Shown here piece after piece: positions 26,309 through 35,524 of a DNA stretch of 64,000 nucleotides. How positions within the stretch are numbered: the first letter of the stretch is position 1; each line of letters starts with the position of its first letter. This stretch comes from a bacterium. GTDB lineage: Bacteria; Armatimonadota; UBA5829. The DNA lies in NCBI GenBank assembly GCA_021372295.1, contig JAJFUS010000023.1, forward strand, positions 26,147 through 90,146. Direction: 5' to 3'. Below the pieces are notes generated by a model. The model saw only the letters and a program-made list of their open reading frames with translations. It was not told the DNA's origin and did no database searches. A program made the position numbers and the translations under genes.

Positions 26309-27400
26309 TCACTTGGGCCCTGTCCCATCACCAACTTCCAACAAAGCATTAAACTCCTTGGCATTTGTGGCTCGGGAAAATGCTTCGTCATTGGTGACAA
26401 GCCCCTTCTTTACGAGCGCGGCGAGATATTGGTCGAGAGTCATCATACCCTGCCTACTGCCGGTTTGGATACTCGATGATATCTGGAAAGTCTTGGCCTC
26501 ACGAATGAGGTTTCGGATAGCGGTCGAGTTTACCAAAGTCTCAAATGCAGCCACACGCCCCTTGCCGTCAGCTCGCCTGAGCAAGGCCTGAGAACACACG
26601 CCGATCAGGTTATTTGCAAGCTGCTGACGAATCTGAGACTGTTGATAGTTCGGAAAGACGTCAATAATTCGGTCAACAGTCTGAGTGGCGTCCTGAGTAT
26701 GCAAAGTGGCAAACACAAGGTGGCCGGTCTCAGCCGCTGTGATTGCGAGATGGATAGTCTCAAGGTCGCGCATCTCACCGACCAGAATTACATCCGGGTC
26801 CTGCCTTAATACATATTTCAGAGCATTGTTGAAAGACAGAGTGTCCGATCCGAGTTCTCTCTGATTGATAATCGACAGTTTGCACTCGTGAACAAACTCC
26901 ACCGGATCTTCGACGGTCATTATGTGTTCTGAACGCGATGAGTTTATATAATCCACCATAGCGGCAAGTGTAGTCGATTTGCCCGAGCCGGTCGGACCGG
27001 TAACCAGAACCATTCCTCTCGGACGCTCTGCGAAATAGCGGCACACCGGCGGCAGACCAAGCTCGTCAATGGACTTGATCTCTGTCGGAATAGCTCTCAT
27101 TACAATACTTATCATGCCTCGCTGCTGCATGATATTGGTTCTGAAACGCGACAAACCTGGAATCTCGTACGCCAGGTCCATTTCAAGCCCTTCCTCGAAC
27201 CTGCGCTGTCGCTTCTCGTCCATAAGACTGTAGGCCAAATCATGCAAATTCTCGGCAGTCAGCCTGGGATAGCCCTCAATCGGCATCATATCGCCATGAA
27301 CTCTTGCCAGCGGAAAGTTCTTGGCCTTCAGATGAAGGTCAGAACCTTCTTTTTGTATCAATATGTGAAGCAGTTGATCTACTGTATCTCTTGCAGTCAT
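26309..27400 (-). CDS. pilT: PilT-family retraction ATPase, copy A
   Basis: Hexameric ATPase that powers type IV pilus retraction at the inner membrane. The 363-residue protein has Walker A GPTGSGKST near residues 130-138, the Asp box, Walker B ILVGEMRD and His box HLVFATLHT. The C-terminal AIRNLIREAKT motif, needed for retraction in known PilT proteins, is exact. Start ATG overlaps the stop of copy B in ATGA. It is last in the operon before a strong terminator. Other pilus genes are not in this window, so type IV pili are implied, not shown. Confidence 0.93.
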   Translation of the reverse strand: MTARDTVDQLLHILIQKEGSDLHLKAKNFPLARVHGDMMPIEGYPRLTAENLHDLAYSLMDEKRQRRFEEGLEMDLAYEIPGLSRFRTNIMQQRGMISIVMRAIPTEIKSIDELGLPPVCRYFAERPRGMVLVTGPTGSGKSTTLAAMVDYINSSRSEHIMTVEDPVEFVHECKLSIINQRELGSDTLSFNNALKYVLRQDPDVILVGEMRDLETIHLAITAAETGHLVFATLHTQDATQTVDRIIDVFPNYQQSQIRQQLANNLIGVCSQALLRRADGKGRVAAFETLVNSTAIRNLIREAKTFQISSSIQTGSRQGMMTLDQYLAALVKKGLVTNDEAFSRATNAKEFNALLEVGDGTGPK

Positions 27401-28479
27401 TTAGGAACTCCTCCTAACGCCTTCGAAGCCATCCTCTCAAGCTCGCGCGGTGTGGAAGACTTGGAAAGCGCATCTTCATAGTTAACAAGACGCCTGCGCA
27501 AAAGCCCGACAAGATACTGATCCAATGAGATCATTCCAAAGTCTCCACCCGCCTGTATATCGGAGTATATCTGGTGAGTCTTGCCCTCGCGGATAAGCGA
27601 CCGAATAGCCGGAGTGGCAACCATAACCTCGAATGCCGCGACTCTGCCACCCTGTGCATCTATCCTCGGCAGGAGTTGCTGAGAAATAACGGCCTGTATG
27701 GTAACCGAAAGCTGCATCCTGATCTGACTCTGCTGCTCGGGAGGAAAAACGTCAATGACACGGTCGATGGTCTGCGGCGCGTCGGTAGTATGCAAGGTTC
27801 CAAATACAAGGTGGCCGGTTTCAGCAGCAGTAATTGCAAGAGAAATTGTTTCAAGGTCACGCATCTCGCCGACCAGAATCACGTCCGGGTCTTGCCTAAG
27901 AACGTGCTTCAAAGCTTCGGCAAACGAGTGTGTGTCCAGTTCAAGTTCGCGCTGGTTCACCGCACAGTTCTTGTCTTCGTGCACAAACTCGATAGGGTCT
28001 TCAATCGTAATTATATGCCCTCTCTCATGCTCATTTATGTGATCGATCATAGCTGCCAGGCTGGTGGACTTGCCTGAGCCTGTAGGCCCGGTCACAAGCA
28101 CGAGACCGCGAGGTTTGAGACAAATCTCTTTTGTGACCTGCGGAAGTCCCAAATCGTCGATTGTTTTAATCTTTATTGGGATCGCGCGAAGAACGGCTCC
28201 GATATGATCGCGCTGCCTGAAGCAGTTGACACGAAACCGGGATATTCCCTCAAGTTCATAAGACAAGTCCAGTTCCATAAACTCTTCGAGGCGCGTCCGC
28301 CGTTCTTCGTTGAGGATCGGAAACATAATATCCTCAACCCGCTCAATGACGGGAAAGTCCGTCCTTGTGAGCTTGCCGTGAATGCGCATAATGGGAGGCT
28401 GTCCGTACCTCAGATGCAAGTCTGAACCCGACCGCTCGACCAGTTGCTTCAATAGCTGATCGATGTATAATTCCGACAT
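27397..28479 (-). CDS. pilT: PilT-family retraction ATPase, copy B
   Basis: Second PilT paralog, 360 residues. Walker A GPTGSGKST, Walker B ILVGEMRD and His box HLVFGTLHT are intact; the AIRSLIREGKT motif differs from copy A by one residue. AAGGAGGT stands about nine bases before the ATG, the strongest ribosome-binding site of the three copies. It is separated from copy C by a 353-base stretch of hairpins, so it may have its own promoter or be uncoupled from copy C by partial termination. Confidence 0.93.
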   Translation of the reverse strand: MSELYIDQLLKQLVERSGSDLHLRYGQPPIMRIHGKLTRTDFPVIERVEDIMFPILNEERRTRLEEFMELDLSYELEGISRFRVNCFRQRDHIGAVLRAIPIKIKTIDDLGLPQVTKEICLKPRGLVLVTGPTGSGKSTSLAAMIDHINEHERGHIITIEDPIEFVHEDKNCAVNQRELELDTHSFAEALKHVLRQDPDVILVGEMRDLETISLAITAAETGHLVFGTLHTTDAPQTIDRVIDVFPPEQQSQIRMQLSVTIQAVISQQLLPRIDAQGGRVAAFEVMVATPAIRSLIREGKTHQIYSDIQAGGDFGMISLDQYLVGLLRRRLVNYEDALSKSSTPRELERMASKALGGVPK

Positions 28480-28832
28480 TCTGGAATGACCTCCTTCAGA
28501 AAAAGCGGAGTTTGTACGTCACACAACACAAGGTCGCAACACCACGCAGTTGTGGCCTGCGACCCTGAATGTATGACCTTGTTTATCATATTTTAGTTCC
28601 ATCGCGGGAAATCTGCAACCATTATCTGAGAGTTTCACCCTCAGACTCCTATAAAGGGGTTCCACCCCTTAACCCCGCCAGGAGCCGAGTGGCCCCTGGA
28701 CCCCCGTTCCAGAGTTGAATGATCCCTTAAGGGATCATTCAACTCTGAGTCAGAAGGTCAAGGAAACCTGGTTTCCTTGCAGAGTCAAGAGACAGAGTCT
28801 CTTGCAGGGTTTGGGGCGGAGCCTCAAGAAAA
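28480..28832. repeat. Tandem array of unrelated-sequence hairpins between pilT genes
   Basis: No gene. Seven consecutive inverted repeats fill this spacer: 28532-28564, 28626-28644, 28654-28670, 28678-28699 (one mismatch), 28711-28746 (a perfect 36-base palindrome), 28759-28779 and 28786-28804. The last two share flanks (gtcaag on the left, cttgcag on the right) but differ in stem sequence, so the structure is kept while the sequence changes. The array could slow or end transcription between pilT copies, stabilise the messenger, or be a mobile palindromic element. Confidence 0.85.
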
Positions 28833-29894
28833 TCACGCGCGGCGCAGCATCTGTTTGAGTTCAGTGTAGTTGCCCGCGTTTCCGAGAGCTTCTTCTTCGG
28901 AGATAATTCCGGCCTTGTAATAGCGATTGAGGCACTGGTTCATAGTCTGCATTCCCCAGTATTCGCCCTCTGAAATAGCCTGGTAAATCTGGCCGGATCG
29001 ACCCTCTTCCAGCAGTTTGCTGACAGTCGGGTTCGCAATCATTACCTCAACGGCTGCAACTCGCCCGAATTTGTCGATCCTTGGAACCAGTTTCTGCGAA
29101 ACCACACCTTTCAGCGACACTGCAAGCCGTGTGCAGACCATCGGTTTGTCGTGAGGCGGAAACATGTTCATAATTCTGTCGAGCGTTTCGGCTGAGCTGC
29201 AAGTATGCACGGTCGAAAACACCAGGTGACCCGTTTCAGACGCGGCAAGAGCAACGTTCATAGTTTCGACGTCGCGCATTTCACCGATGAGGATCACGTC
29301 CGGGCTTTGTCTGACGGCATATTTCAGTGCGTCGGTAAAGGAGTCAGTATCTATACCTACCTCTCGCTGGCTGACAATAGCCAGCTTGTCTCGATGCACA
29401 AACTCGATGGGGTCTTCCACCGTAATGATGTTGCATTTGCGAGTGGAGTTAATGATGTCGATAAGCGCTGCGAGAGTAGTCGATTTTCCGCATCCGGTAG
29501 GCCCTGTAACAAGCACCAGCCCCTGCCTCTGTTCGGCCAGACTTTTGATACCGTCGGGCAGCCCGAGCTTGTCGATCCCCAAGATTTCGAGCGGGATAAT
29601 GCGAAGAACCACGCCGATAGTGCCGCGCTGCTGGTATACATTTCCCCTAAACCTGGCGACATCATCTATCGTGAAGGCAAGATCAAGCTCGTGCCTGCGC
29701 TCGAAGCGTCCGATCTGCTCATGGGTCATAATATCGTAAGCCAGAGCCTCGGTATCCTCTTTTTTGAGTTCAGAATACGAGTCAATGGGCGTTATGACGC
29801 CGTTCAGACGCATAACCGGCGGAGAGCCGACTTTCAGAAATATATCTGAAGCGCCCGCCTGCGCTGCCTTTGACGCAATTTCTCTCAGATTCAT
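28833..29894 (-). CDS. PilT-family ATPase, divergent copy C
   Basis: Third paralog, about 353 residues from ATG 29894 (GTG 29909 overlaps the upstream stop and is the alternative). Walker A GPTGCGKST has Cys where the others have Ser; Walker B ILIGEMRD and the His box HLVFSTVHT are present. The position of AIRNLIRE is replaced by NPTVSKLLEEGRS, so the retraction motif is degenerate. It is probably a PilU-like or specialised assembly ATPase rather than a plain PilT. Upstream it is nearly fused by overlap to an exported protein gene of unknown function, a candidate partner. Confidence 0.88.
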   Translation of the reverse strand: MNLREIASKAAQAGASDIFLKVGSPPVMRLNGVITPIDSYSELKKEDTEALAYDIMTHEQIGRFERRHELDLAFTIDDVARFRGNVYQQRGTIGVVLRIIPLEILGIDKLGLPDGIKSLAEQRQGLVLVTGPTGCGKSTTLAALIDIINSTRKCNIITVEDPIEFVHRDKLAIVSQREVGIDTDSFTDALKYAVRQSPDVILIGEMRDVETMNVALAASETGHLVFSTVHTCSSAETLDRIMNMFPPHDKPMVCTRLAVSLKGVVSQKLVPRIDKFGRVAAVEVMIANPTVSKLLEEGRSGQIYQAISEGEYWGMQTMNQCLNRYYKAGIISEEEALGNAGNYTELKQMLRRA

Positions 29895-29905
29895 ACCTGC
29901 CGTCC

Positions 29906-30610
29906 TCACTCGCCGGTTTTTCGGCGCTTACATATATATGCTGCCACAAAATACGCAAACACCGCGCCCAACAATGCAAGGCCGACAATAATAATTACTC
30001 TCTTCGCGCCGGACATACCCGCCTGATCACCCGAAGTCTCCACCGAAGCATTCGTGCCGTCAGGCAAGCCAGCGCGCTCGAAATCATTGTTTTTCATGCT
30101 CACCGTGTACTCATAGGAGTTGCCTGACTGTTTCAACACAACATTCACGAAATCGTTCTCGAAGTTCTTTAATCCCGCAAAGCTGAACTGCATAGTAATC
30201 AGATAATTGATGCGAATGGTCTTGAACCGTTTGAAAACATCCACAAACGGCTCCACCGGCAAAATGCCGTCCGTCGTACTGACCACACGCGGGGTATCAA
30301 AACTCACCGATGTGATGGGTTTTGCTCCGGGAACAGCAGCAGTCTGAGTAGTCTGTTTCGCGTCCCGCATTTGCCATCGTGTGGCTTGAGCAAGGTTTTT
30401 GAGGTCTGAATCGACGTCTTTATCGGACACATCCGATGCGTAATTGATCGAAACTTTATCAAACGAGCCAATACCGCTCAAAACCAGCACCAAAACGTCC
30501 GGGATTTCAGCCGCTTGCGAACGTTTATCGGCCGCATAACAAGCGAGCGAAACGCACTGAAGCAATATAATTGCGAGGAATAATTTGAGGAGAAAGCGAT
30601 GAGTTGTCAC
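29906..30610 (-). CDS. Exported single-pass membrane protein of unknown function
   Basis: About 234 residues from GTG 30610. The open frame extends upstream through the tRNA gene to 30718, but that part cannot be protein, so a start downstream of the tRNA is required; GTG 30610 begins directly before a signal-like stretch (FLLKLFLAIILLQCVSLACYA). The C-terminus has a membrane helix (IIIVGLALLGAVFAYFVAAY) and a basic tail, giving an outside-in topology with a long exported domain. I recognise no domain. Its stop overlaps the start of pilT copy C (GTGA), so the two products may work together. Confidence 0.7.
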   Translation of the reverse strand: MTTHRFLLKLFLAIILLQCVSLACYAADKRSQAAEIPDVLVLVLSGIGSFDKVSINYASDVSDKDVDSDLKNLAQATRWQMRDAKQTTQTAAVPGAKPITSVSFDTPRVVSTTDGILPVEPFVDVFKRFKTIRINYLITMQFSFAGLKNFENDFVNVVLKQSGNSYEYTVSMKNNDFERAGLPDGTNASVETSGDQAGMSGAKRVIIIVGLALLGAVFAYFVAAYICKRRKTGE

Positions 30611-30635
30611 TTGTGTCGCCTGTAGACTTAGAAGA

Positions 30636-30711
30636 TGGTGGAGCTGAGGGGACTCGAACCCCTGACATCTACACTGCCAGTGTAGTGTTCTCCCAACTGA
30701 ACTACAGCCCC
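30636..30711 (-). tRNA. tRNA-Ala (anticodon GGC)
   Basis: Minus strand folds into a 76-base cloverleaf with encoded CCA: acceptor GGGGCTG with CAGCTCC (one G-T pair), T arm GGGGTTCGAGTCCCC, and anticodon stem CTACA/TGTAG around loop CTGGCAG, giving GGC for alanine. A promoter lies just upstream (30730-30759). Confidence 0.96.
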
Positions 30712-30729
30712 ACGTCATTCGACTGCGAT

Positions 30730-30759
30730 ATTATACCACGAGCGCGAAAATCTTTGCAA
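30730..30759 (-). promoter_or_regulatory. Promoter of tRNA-Ala
   Basis: Minus strand TTGCAA (30759-30754), 18-base spacer, TATAAT (30735-30730). The start would be about 12 bases before the tRNA, and the transcript probably continues into the exported protein and pilT copy C. Confidence 0.65.
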
Positions 30760-30788
30760 GCAAAAAATCCTTGCAGATATCGTGGACG

Positions 30789-31214
30789 TTATTTTCTACC
30801 GCGCTTTGACTCGATATGACGCTTGAGGTCGTGCATGCGTTCTTCGCTATCTTTCAGGAATCTGGAAAGTCTGTCTTCAAATGTAGCGGGTGCGGCAGGC
30901 ATTTCCGAACGCTCGGAGTACGTTCTCTCTTCGCGGCGCGATCCGGCAGCCACGGCTTTTTTGACGTTTTGAGTCATGCTATTGTCGCATTGCTTCAGAG
31001 AGAGTTCAAAGCGGCCTCTCGGACCGATGCGAAGAACTTTGACCGTGACTTCATCGCCCTCGTTGACGTAATCGCGAACGTCACGCACAAAAGCATCGGC
31101 TATTTCGGAGATGTGTATCAGTCCGGTGTTGCCTTCGGGCAATCGGACAATAGCGCCGTAGTCCGCAACCTTCATGACGGCGCCCCTTACAGTATTGCCT
31201 ATTTCGATTGTCAT
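30789..31214 (-). CDS. S1 RNA-binding domain protein, YabR-like
   Basis: About 141 residues from ATG 31214. An S1 domain fills residues 1-75 (IEIGNTVRGAV, GAIVRLPEGNTGLIHISEIAD) and closely follows the pattern of B. subtilis YabR/YugI general-stress RNA-binding proteins. The second half is charged and low in complexity (multiple Arg/Glu stretches ending HIESKRGRK), likely disordered. The Shine-Dalgarno AAGGA is far from this ATG (about 15 bases), so the start is not certain; upstream frame to 31301 is less S1-like. Confidence 0.85.
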   Translation of the reverse strand: MTIEIGNTVRGAVMKVADYGAIVRLPEGNTGLIHISEIADAFVRDVRDYVNEGDEVTVKVLRIGPRGRFELSLKQCDNSMTQNVKKAVAAGSRREERTYSERSEMPAAPATFEDRLSRFLKDSEERMHDLKRHIESKRGRK

Positions 31215-31438
31215 GATCTGTCGGGCAATTCCTTCTGGTCTTACGATCGACCAAATGTGCAATACCCGCACCGTACATCTGCCAAAACAATGCGGGCCCA
31301 CAAACCTGCCTTGCTCCAGCCACAGTATATGAACGCATTTTCCAATTTGTCAAGTGGCAAATGGGTATACGAATGAAGGAAATTTTATGCAGGTGAAGAA
31401 GAAGAGATCGGCGATAAATGCGACGGGAGGACAAAAAG

Positions 31439-32380
31439 ATGCCGATTAATGCACATGCGAGTGCGCGAGTGCTCTCCCAAGTGTGGAAGGCGTTCAAACA
31501 GTTGAACCCAGGCAATGTCAGCGTCGAAGCCGGACGATTGGTACGCATCGGGATAATCGGGTCGAGCGACATCGTTCAGGATGCGACGGCCTGCCTGCTC
31601 AAAGAGGATGTCGCGGCCTACGACAGGGCATCCGACGCATTAATACTCCTGCCTACGCCTCTGCAGCCCGCGGCGCATGATTTGCTTAAGAATTGCGACA
31701 TTGTGCTCAAGTGGAGCGGCTGCAAAGAGGCTCTGCCTGGAATCACTGCAAACAGGATATTTGAATTTACCGCTCCGCGCGATCTCGATGCGACAATAAT
31801 CGACGTCCTCCGCACTCCCGATCTTAAATATGCTCATCTGCCGCTGGCGAGAGCTTTTCCGGCTTTTCGACCGGAAGTGCAGGTTCAGATTATACAAAAT
31901 GTCAGTGTGGAGAATGCGATATTTGTGACATCGACGTCTCTTGGCAACGTCATTCCCAACCCTCTGCAGCCGCTGGCGTCGCTGGCGGAATCGGTCGGAG
32001 ATATGGTCGTGCTCACTGCGAACCAGTTCAGAATGGTGTTCAGACTGGCCGCGGCATGGGACAGGCGGCTCGGATATAAGGAACAGATGCCGGAAATGCT
32101 CACGGTTTTGGGCGCGGCATTCGGTTGGCGATCTATCGCGCGCGAACTCGTCGGGATGATCCCTATGGGAGGCGGTATTGCGCCCAAGGCGGCAATTGCG
32201 TTCGCGGGAACGTGGGCTGTCGGCGACGCAATCGCGCACTATTATAAAACCGGCCGTAAACTCTCCCGCGAGGAGATGAGGCAGCGATTCGACTCGGCTC
32301 TGGTCAAGGGCAAAGCCACTGCAGAAGATTTGGTCGAAAAAGTTAGACAAACATATAACAAGCACATCAAGCGCGGGTAA
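31439..32380 (+). CDS. DUF697-like membrane-associated protein without GTPase domain
   Basis: About 313 residues from ATG 31439 with GGGAGG eight bases upstream. The C-terminal half (about 180-280) has the DUF697/YcjF pattern: VVLTANQFRMVFRLAAAW, then LGAAFGWRSIARELVGMIP and hydrophobic GGGIAPKAAIAFAGTWAVG. In most relatives this domain follows a P-loop GTPase; here the N-terminal half looks Rossmann-like (RIGIIGSSDI, LILLPTPL, ATIIDVL) but no Walker A motif is visible, suggesting a nucleotide-binding fold that has lost the P-loop. It lies three bases before hemL and is probably co-transcribed with it. Function unknown. Confidence 0.75.
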   Translation: MPINAHASARVLSQVWKAFKQLNPGNVSVEAGRLVRIGIIGSSDIVQDATACLLKEDVAAYDRASDALILLPTPLQPAAHDLLKNCDIVLKWSGCKEALPGITANRIFEFTAPRDLDATIIDVLRTPDLKYAHLPLARAFPAFRPEVQVQIIQNVSVENAIFVTSTSLGNVIPNPLQPLASLAESVGDMVVLTANQFRMVFRLAAAWDRRLGYKEQMPEMLTVLGAAFGWRSIARELVGMIPMGGGIAPKAAIAFAGTWAVGDAIAHYYKTGRKLSREEMRQRFDSALVKGKATAEDLVEKVRQTYNKHIKRG

Positions 32381-32383
32381 GCG

Positions 32384-33670
32384 ATGCTACTTACAAAATC
32401 GATAGAGCTTTTCAATCGGGCGCAGAAAGTCATACCGGGCGGGGTTAATAGTCCCGTGCGGGCGTTTAAGTCTGTCGGGGGACAGCCGGTTTTCATTAAG
32501 CGAGGCGACGGCTGCCGCGTGTTCGATGAAGACGGTAACTCGTTCATAGATTACGTATGTTCGTGGGGGCCGCTCATCCTGGGTCACGCATATCCTGGTG
32601 TGATCGAGGCCATCAAGCGAGCCGCGGAAAACGGCACGACGTTCGGCGCTCCTACGGCGCTGGAAGTCAGGCTGGCGGAGATGATCGTGGAGGCTGTGCC
32701 GTCTATTGACATGGTCCGTCTGGTGAGTTCCGGCACGGAAGCGCTGATGAGCGCGATCAGGGTTGCGCGGGGCTTTACAGGGCGAGACAAAATTATCAAG
32801 TTCGACGGGGGCTATCATGGCCATTCGGACTATATGCTCGCTAAGGCCGGGTCTGGGGTCGCGACACTCGGTCTGCCCGACAGCGCGGGCGTCCCAGCAT
32901 CCGTCACATCCGATACCATCGTGCTGCCGTATAACGACATCGACGCCGTATCGGACGCAGTGAGTGGGCTAAATGGTCAGATTGCGTGTGTTGTCGTCGA
33001 GCCGGTCGCGGGAAATATGGGGGTCGTTCCACCTAAAGACGGGTTTCTGTCTGGGCTGCGTGAGATTTGCACCGATAACGGAGTCCTGCTCATCTTCGAC
33101 GAAGTAATCACCGGGTTTCGAGTGTCTTATGGCGGTGCGCAGACGCTGTACGGCGTCACGCCGGACATCACCACACTCGGAAAAATAATCGGCGGAGGGC
33201 TGCCCGTCGGCGCATACGGCGGCAGGCGGGAGATTATGGAACTGGTCGCGCCGGTCGGGACTGTGTACCAGGCGGGGACTCTGTCGGGCAACCCATTGGC
33301 TGTGAGCGCCGGTATCGCGACCCTTGAGGCGCTCCGAGAGGTTGGGTTTTATGAGAACCTCGCGCGCAAGTCGGTCGAGCTCGAACATGGGATCGCAAAG
33401 GCGGCATCCGACGCTGGGATCGACGTGCGCATAAACAGCGTCGGTTCGATGATGACCGTCTTTTTTACGGGTAGTCCGGTAGTGAATTACACCTCGGCCA
33501 AAACGAGCGACATCGCCAAATACGCCCGATTTTTCAGAGCGATGCTGGATCGAGGAGTTTACCTGGCGCCGTCGCAATTCGAGGCGGCGTTTGTCTCGGC
33601 TGCTCACAGATCCGATGAGATCGAGCATACTATTACAGCCGCCGCAGATGCGTTCAGACTTACCGCTTGA
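32384..33670 (+). CDS. hemL: Glutamate-1-semialdehyde 2,1-aminomutase
   Basis: PLP-dependent enzyme making 5-aminolevulinate from glutamate 1-semialdehyde in the C5 tetrapyrrole route. The 428-residue length is normal. Landmarks: [15 protein letters not shown] at the N-terminus, [23 protein letters not shown], the PLP aspartate in [12 protein letters not shown] and the Schiff-base lysine in [20 protein letters not shown] follows the DUF697-like gene by three bases. The last 11 bases overlap the convergent methyltransferase gene. Confidence 0.96.
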   Translation: MLLTKSIELFNRAQKVIPGGVNSPVRAFKSVGGQPVFIKRGDGCRVFDEDGNSFIDYVCSWGPLILGHAYPGVIEAIKRAAENGTTFGAPTALEVRLAEMIVEAVPSIDMVRLVSSGTEALMSAIRVARGFTGRDKIIKFDGGYHGHSDYMLAKAGSGVATLGLPDSAGVPASVTSDTIVLPYNDIDAVSDAVSGLNGQIACVVVEPVAGNMGVVPPKDGFLSGLREICTDNGVLLIFDEVITGFRVSYGGAQTLYGVTPDITTLGKIIGGGLPVGAYGGRREIMELVAPVGTVYQAGTLSGNPLAVSAGIATLEALREVGFYENLARKSVELEHGIAKAASDAGIDVRINSVGSMMTVFFTGSPVVNYTSAKTSDIAKYARFFRAMLDRGVYLAPSQFEAAFVSAAHRSDEIEHTITAAADAFRLTA

Positions 33671-34703
33671 CGGACGTCACTTCCATGCATCCGTTATACT
33701 GCTTGGACAAGGCGTAGTCGACTACGTCCATCCCAAGTCGTTCCAGGATACCTTTTAGCGATCTGAAACAGAAATAGTTCAGGTGCTCGCACACCATCCA
33801 CATCGGATCTTTGTCTTTTGTCACCATTGAAAACGCGCTCTCGAAATTGGGAGTGGATATCCACAGCACGCCGCCGCTGTCCAAAAGCGAGACCGCTTTG
33901 CTCAGCGCCGCAACCGGGTCGATTGTGTGCTCTATTACGTCGCCCATACATATTACATCGTAGGCCTGGTTTGGCGCAAAGTCAATAAAGTCGACTGCAT
34001 GCACTGGGACATTGAGCATATTGGACACAGCTTCGGCATAGGAGGGTCGGATGTCTATGCCTGTTACGTCGAAGAGCATTTCCTTGGCGACAGCGATCAT
34101 CTCTCCAGCGCCTACCCCGACTTCCAGGAATCGGTCGCCGAAGGCAGCCCTCTTAAGACCGCTGACGATATCCGTGAGCAATGGAAACCGTGGAATATTG
34201 GGCGCAAGGCATGAATCGTGAGCGCTTTTGCGAAGTATTGCGCCAAGGTCGGCAGGGCGACTCGCCGCAAAAATGTGATTGCATGAGTCACAATGCATCC
34301 AGAGGCGGATCGGGTCGAACCCGACTGTGAAATGTTCGTAAGTCACTATATTGTAGCAGGAGTGCTGACGTCCCTTTCCACCGCACAAAGGGCATGAAGT
34401 CACTCTCGTCTGCTCGGCGACACGGTATTCATAGTCGTAACTGGGATGATCTGCCTGTCTGATACAGCGAGTAAGATGCGGGTTCACCTCGAAGGCTTTG
34501 CGGTGATTCTTGAACGAATTGGCTGGGTCTTGCCGACGGTTCAGTATTTCACCCATGCGATAATAGGCCAGCGAGCCGATCTGGGTCTCTCCTTGCAGTT
34601 GGGTATAGAGTTCAAATGCCTGATCTTCTTGTGACTGCGAAAGCAGTTTCTCCGCCCGATTTAATATGTCTACCGAATTGGCAAGGCTCGCGGCAGCGCC
34701 CAT
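33660..34703 (-). CDS. Class I SAM-dependent methyltransferase with zinc ribbon and TPR-like N-terminus
   Basis: A 347-residue protein. The N-terminus is helical with a TPR-like pattern (about 1-75). A Cys4 ribbon CPLCGGKG ... MHCDSCNH follows near 95-140. The methyltransferase domain has motif I EVGVGAGE and acidic GIDI, then MGDVIEH in the motif III region; DVIEH is typical of ubiquinone- or sugar-methyltransferase-like enzymes. This architecture resembles C-methyltransferases of polysaccharide synthesis and related enzymes, substrate unknown. It overlaps hemL by 11 bases tail to tail. Confidence 0.82.
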   Translation of the reverse strand: MGAAASLANSVDILNRAEKLLSQSQEDQAFELYTQLQGETQIGSLAYYRMGEILNRRQDPANSFKNHRKAFEVNPHLTRCIRQADHPSYDYEYRVAEQTRVTSCPLCGGKGRQHSCYNIVTYEHFTVGFDPIRLWMHCDSCNHIFAASRPADLGAILRKSAHDSCLAPNIPRFPLLTDIVSGLKRAAFGDRFLEVGVGAGEMIAVAKEMLFDVTGIDIRPSYAEAVSNMLNVPVHAVDFIDFAPNQAYDVICMGDVIEHTIDPVAALSKAVSLLDSGGVLWISTPNFESAFSMVTKDKDPMWMVCEHLNYFCFRSLKGILERLGMDVVDYALSKQYNGCMEVTSVKR

Positions 34704-34795
34704 TTTTTCCTCCGGGACGACGCGTGATTACATAAGACGCCGTGTTAGTTATATCGGCAGAATGATGGTTCTACTGAAGCGCTTAGCCGCGAATA

Positions 34796-34825
34796 TTGAC
34801 CTCGCACAGGCGTACGTGCTAGCAT
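34796..34825 (+). promoter_or_regulatory. Candidate promoter of the lyxose-isomerase-like gene
   Basis: TTGACC (34796-34801), 18-base spacer, TAGCAT (34820-34825): five and four consensus matches. It lies about 75 bases before the preferred ATG at 34902. Confidence 0.5.
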
Positions 34826-34901
34826 CATGTCGGAGCGTATTTCGGTCAGATACATAAAAAATGCAAGCATAAACAGTCGCATAGATCGGGAGGATATTAA
34901 A

Positions 34902-35435
34902 ATGAAGCGTTCAGAGTTTATCGCGGCTCAAGAAAGAGCTAGGAATATGCTGAAAGAGGCGAACATTGTCATAACGGAGAAGGAGTCTGCCGAGCTGGAA
35001 ATCGCAGACTTCGGGTTGGGAAGGCTGGAATCAGAAGGCCTTGAGATCGTCACTTATGTAAACAATGACCGCTACTGTGGAAAAGAAATGGCGCTCTTTC
35101 CTTATCAGACTTGTCCTGAGCACAAGCATCCGCCTGTAAATGGCCGACCCGGCAAGCAGGAGACATTCAGATGCCGCAAGGGCGAGGTCTATCTTTATGT
35201 GTCCGGCGAGCCTGCAGCCACTCCAAAGGCGAAAATTCCAAGCGAATTCTACACTGTGTTCCACGAGACGATACTCAAGCCGGGTGAGCAATACACACTG
35301 CCACCCGAGACGCTGCACTGGTTCCAGGCAGGGCCTGAAGGCGCGATAGTGTCGGAATTCTCCTCGCCGAGCGTGGATGAAGCCGACATTTTTACCGACC
35401 CGAATGTCAAGCGGATACCTATTATCGAAGACTGA
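34902..35435 (+). CDS. D-lyxose ketol-isomerase-like cupin enzyme
   Basis: About 177 residues from ATG 34902, which has GGGAGG eight bases upstream; the frame opens at 34827 but lacks a site there. The cupin core has metal ligands in CPEHKHPP and GKQETFRC and a C-terminal LHWFQAG segment, as in D-lyxose isomerases (PF07385). Predicted to interconvert an aldose and ketose using a divalent metal in the cytoplasm. Substrate preference within the family (lyxose, mannose) cannot be read here. A perfect 15-base-arm inverted repeat follows at 35525-35561. Confidence 0.84.
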   Translation: MKRSEFIAAQERARNMLKEANIVITEKESAELEIADFGLGRLESEGLEIVTYVNNDRYCGKEMALFPYQTCPEHKHPPVNGRPGKQETFRCRKGEVYLYVSGEPAATPKAKIPSEFYTVFHETILKPGEQYTLPPETLHWFQAGPEGAIVSEFSSPSVDEADIFTDPNVKRIPIIED

Positions 35436-35475
35436 CCTCCCAAATATGCAATAATCTCGAAACAAGTTCACGCTC

Positions 35476-35506
35476 AAGCGTAACAAGTCGGCAACCAAAG
35501 CGTAAC
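35476..35506 (+). promoter_or_regulatory. Paired AAGCGTAAC direct repeats upstream of amt1
   Basis: Two identical 9-base copies (35476-35484 and 35498-35506) are spaced 22 bases apart, two DNA turns, so they face the same side of the helix. A related sequence (taacaag-cggcaa) occurs at the same place upstream of amt2. This suggests an operator for a dimeric regulator of ammonium transport. Confidence 0.5.
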
Positions 35507-35524
35507 TACTCCGAAATCTGAGTG

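Noticed and set aside
28626..28804. CRISPR-like array at the hairpin region
   Set aside because: No identical repeats at constant spacing; units are palindromes of differing sequence.
30611..30718. Protein start upstream of the tRNA (open frame to 30718)
   Set aside because: It would translate the tRNA gene.
35480..35506. Sigma-54 promoter before amt1
   Set aside because: The GG is present but the -12 GC is GT, and spacer matches are poor; only the amt2 copy is a reasonable candidate.
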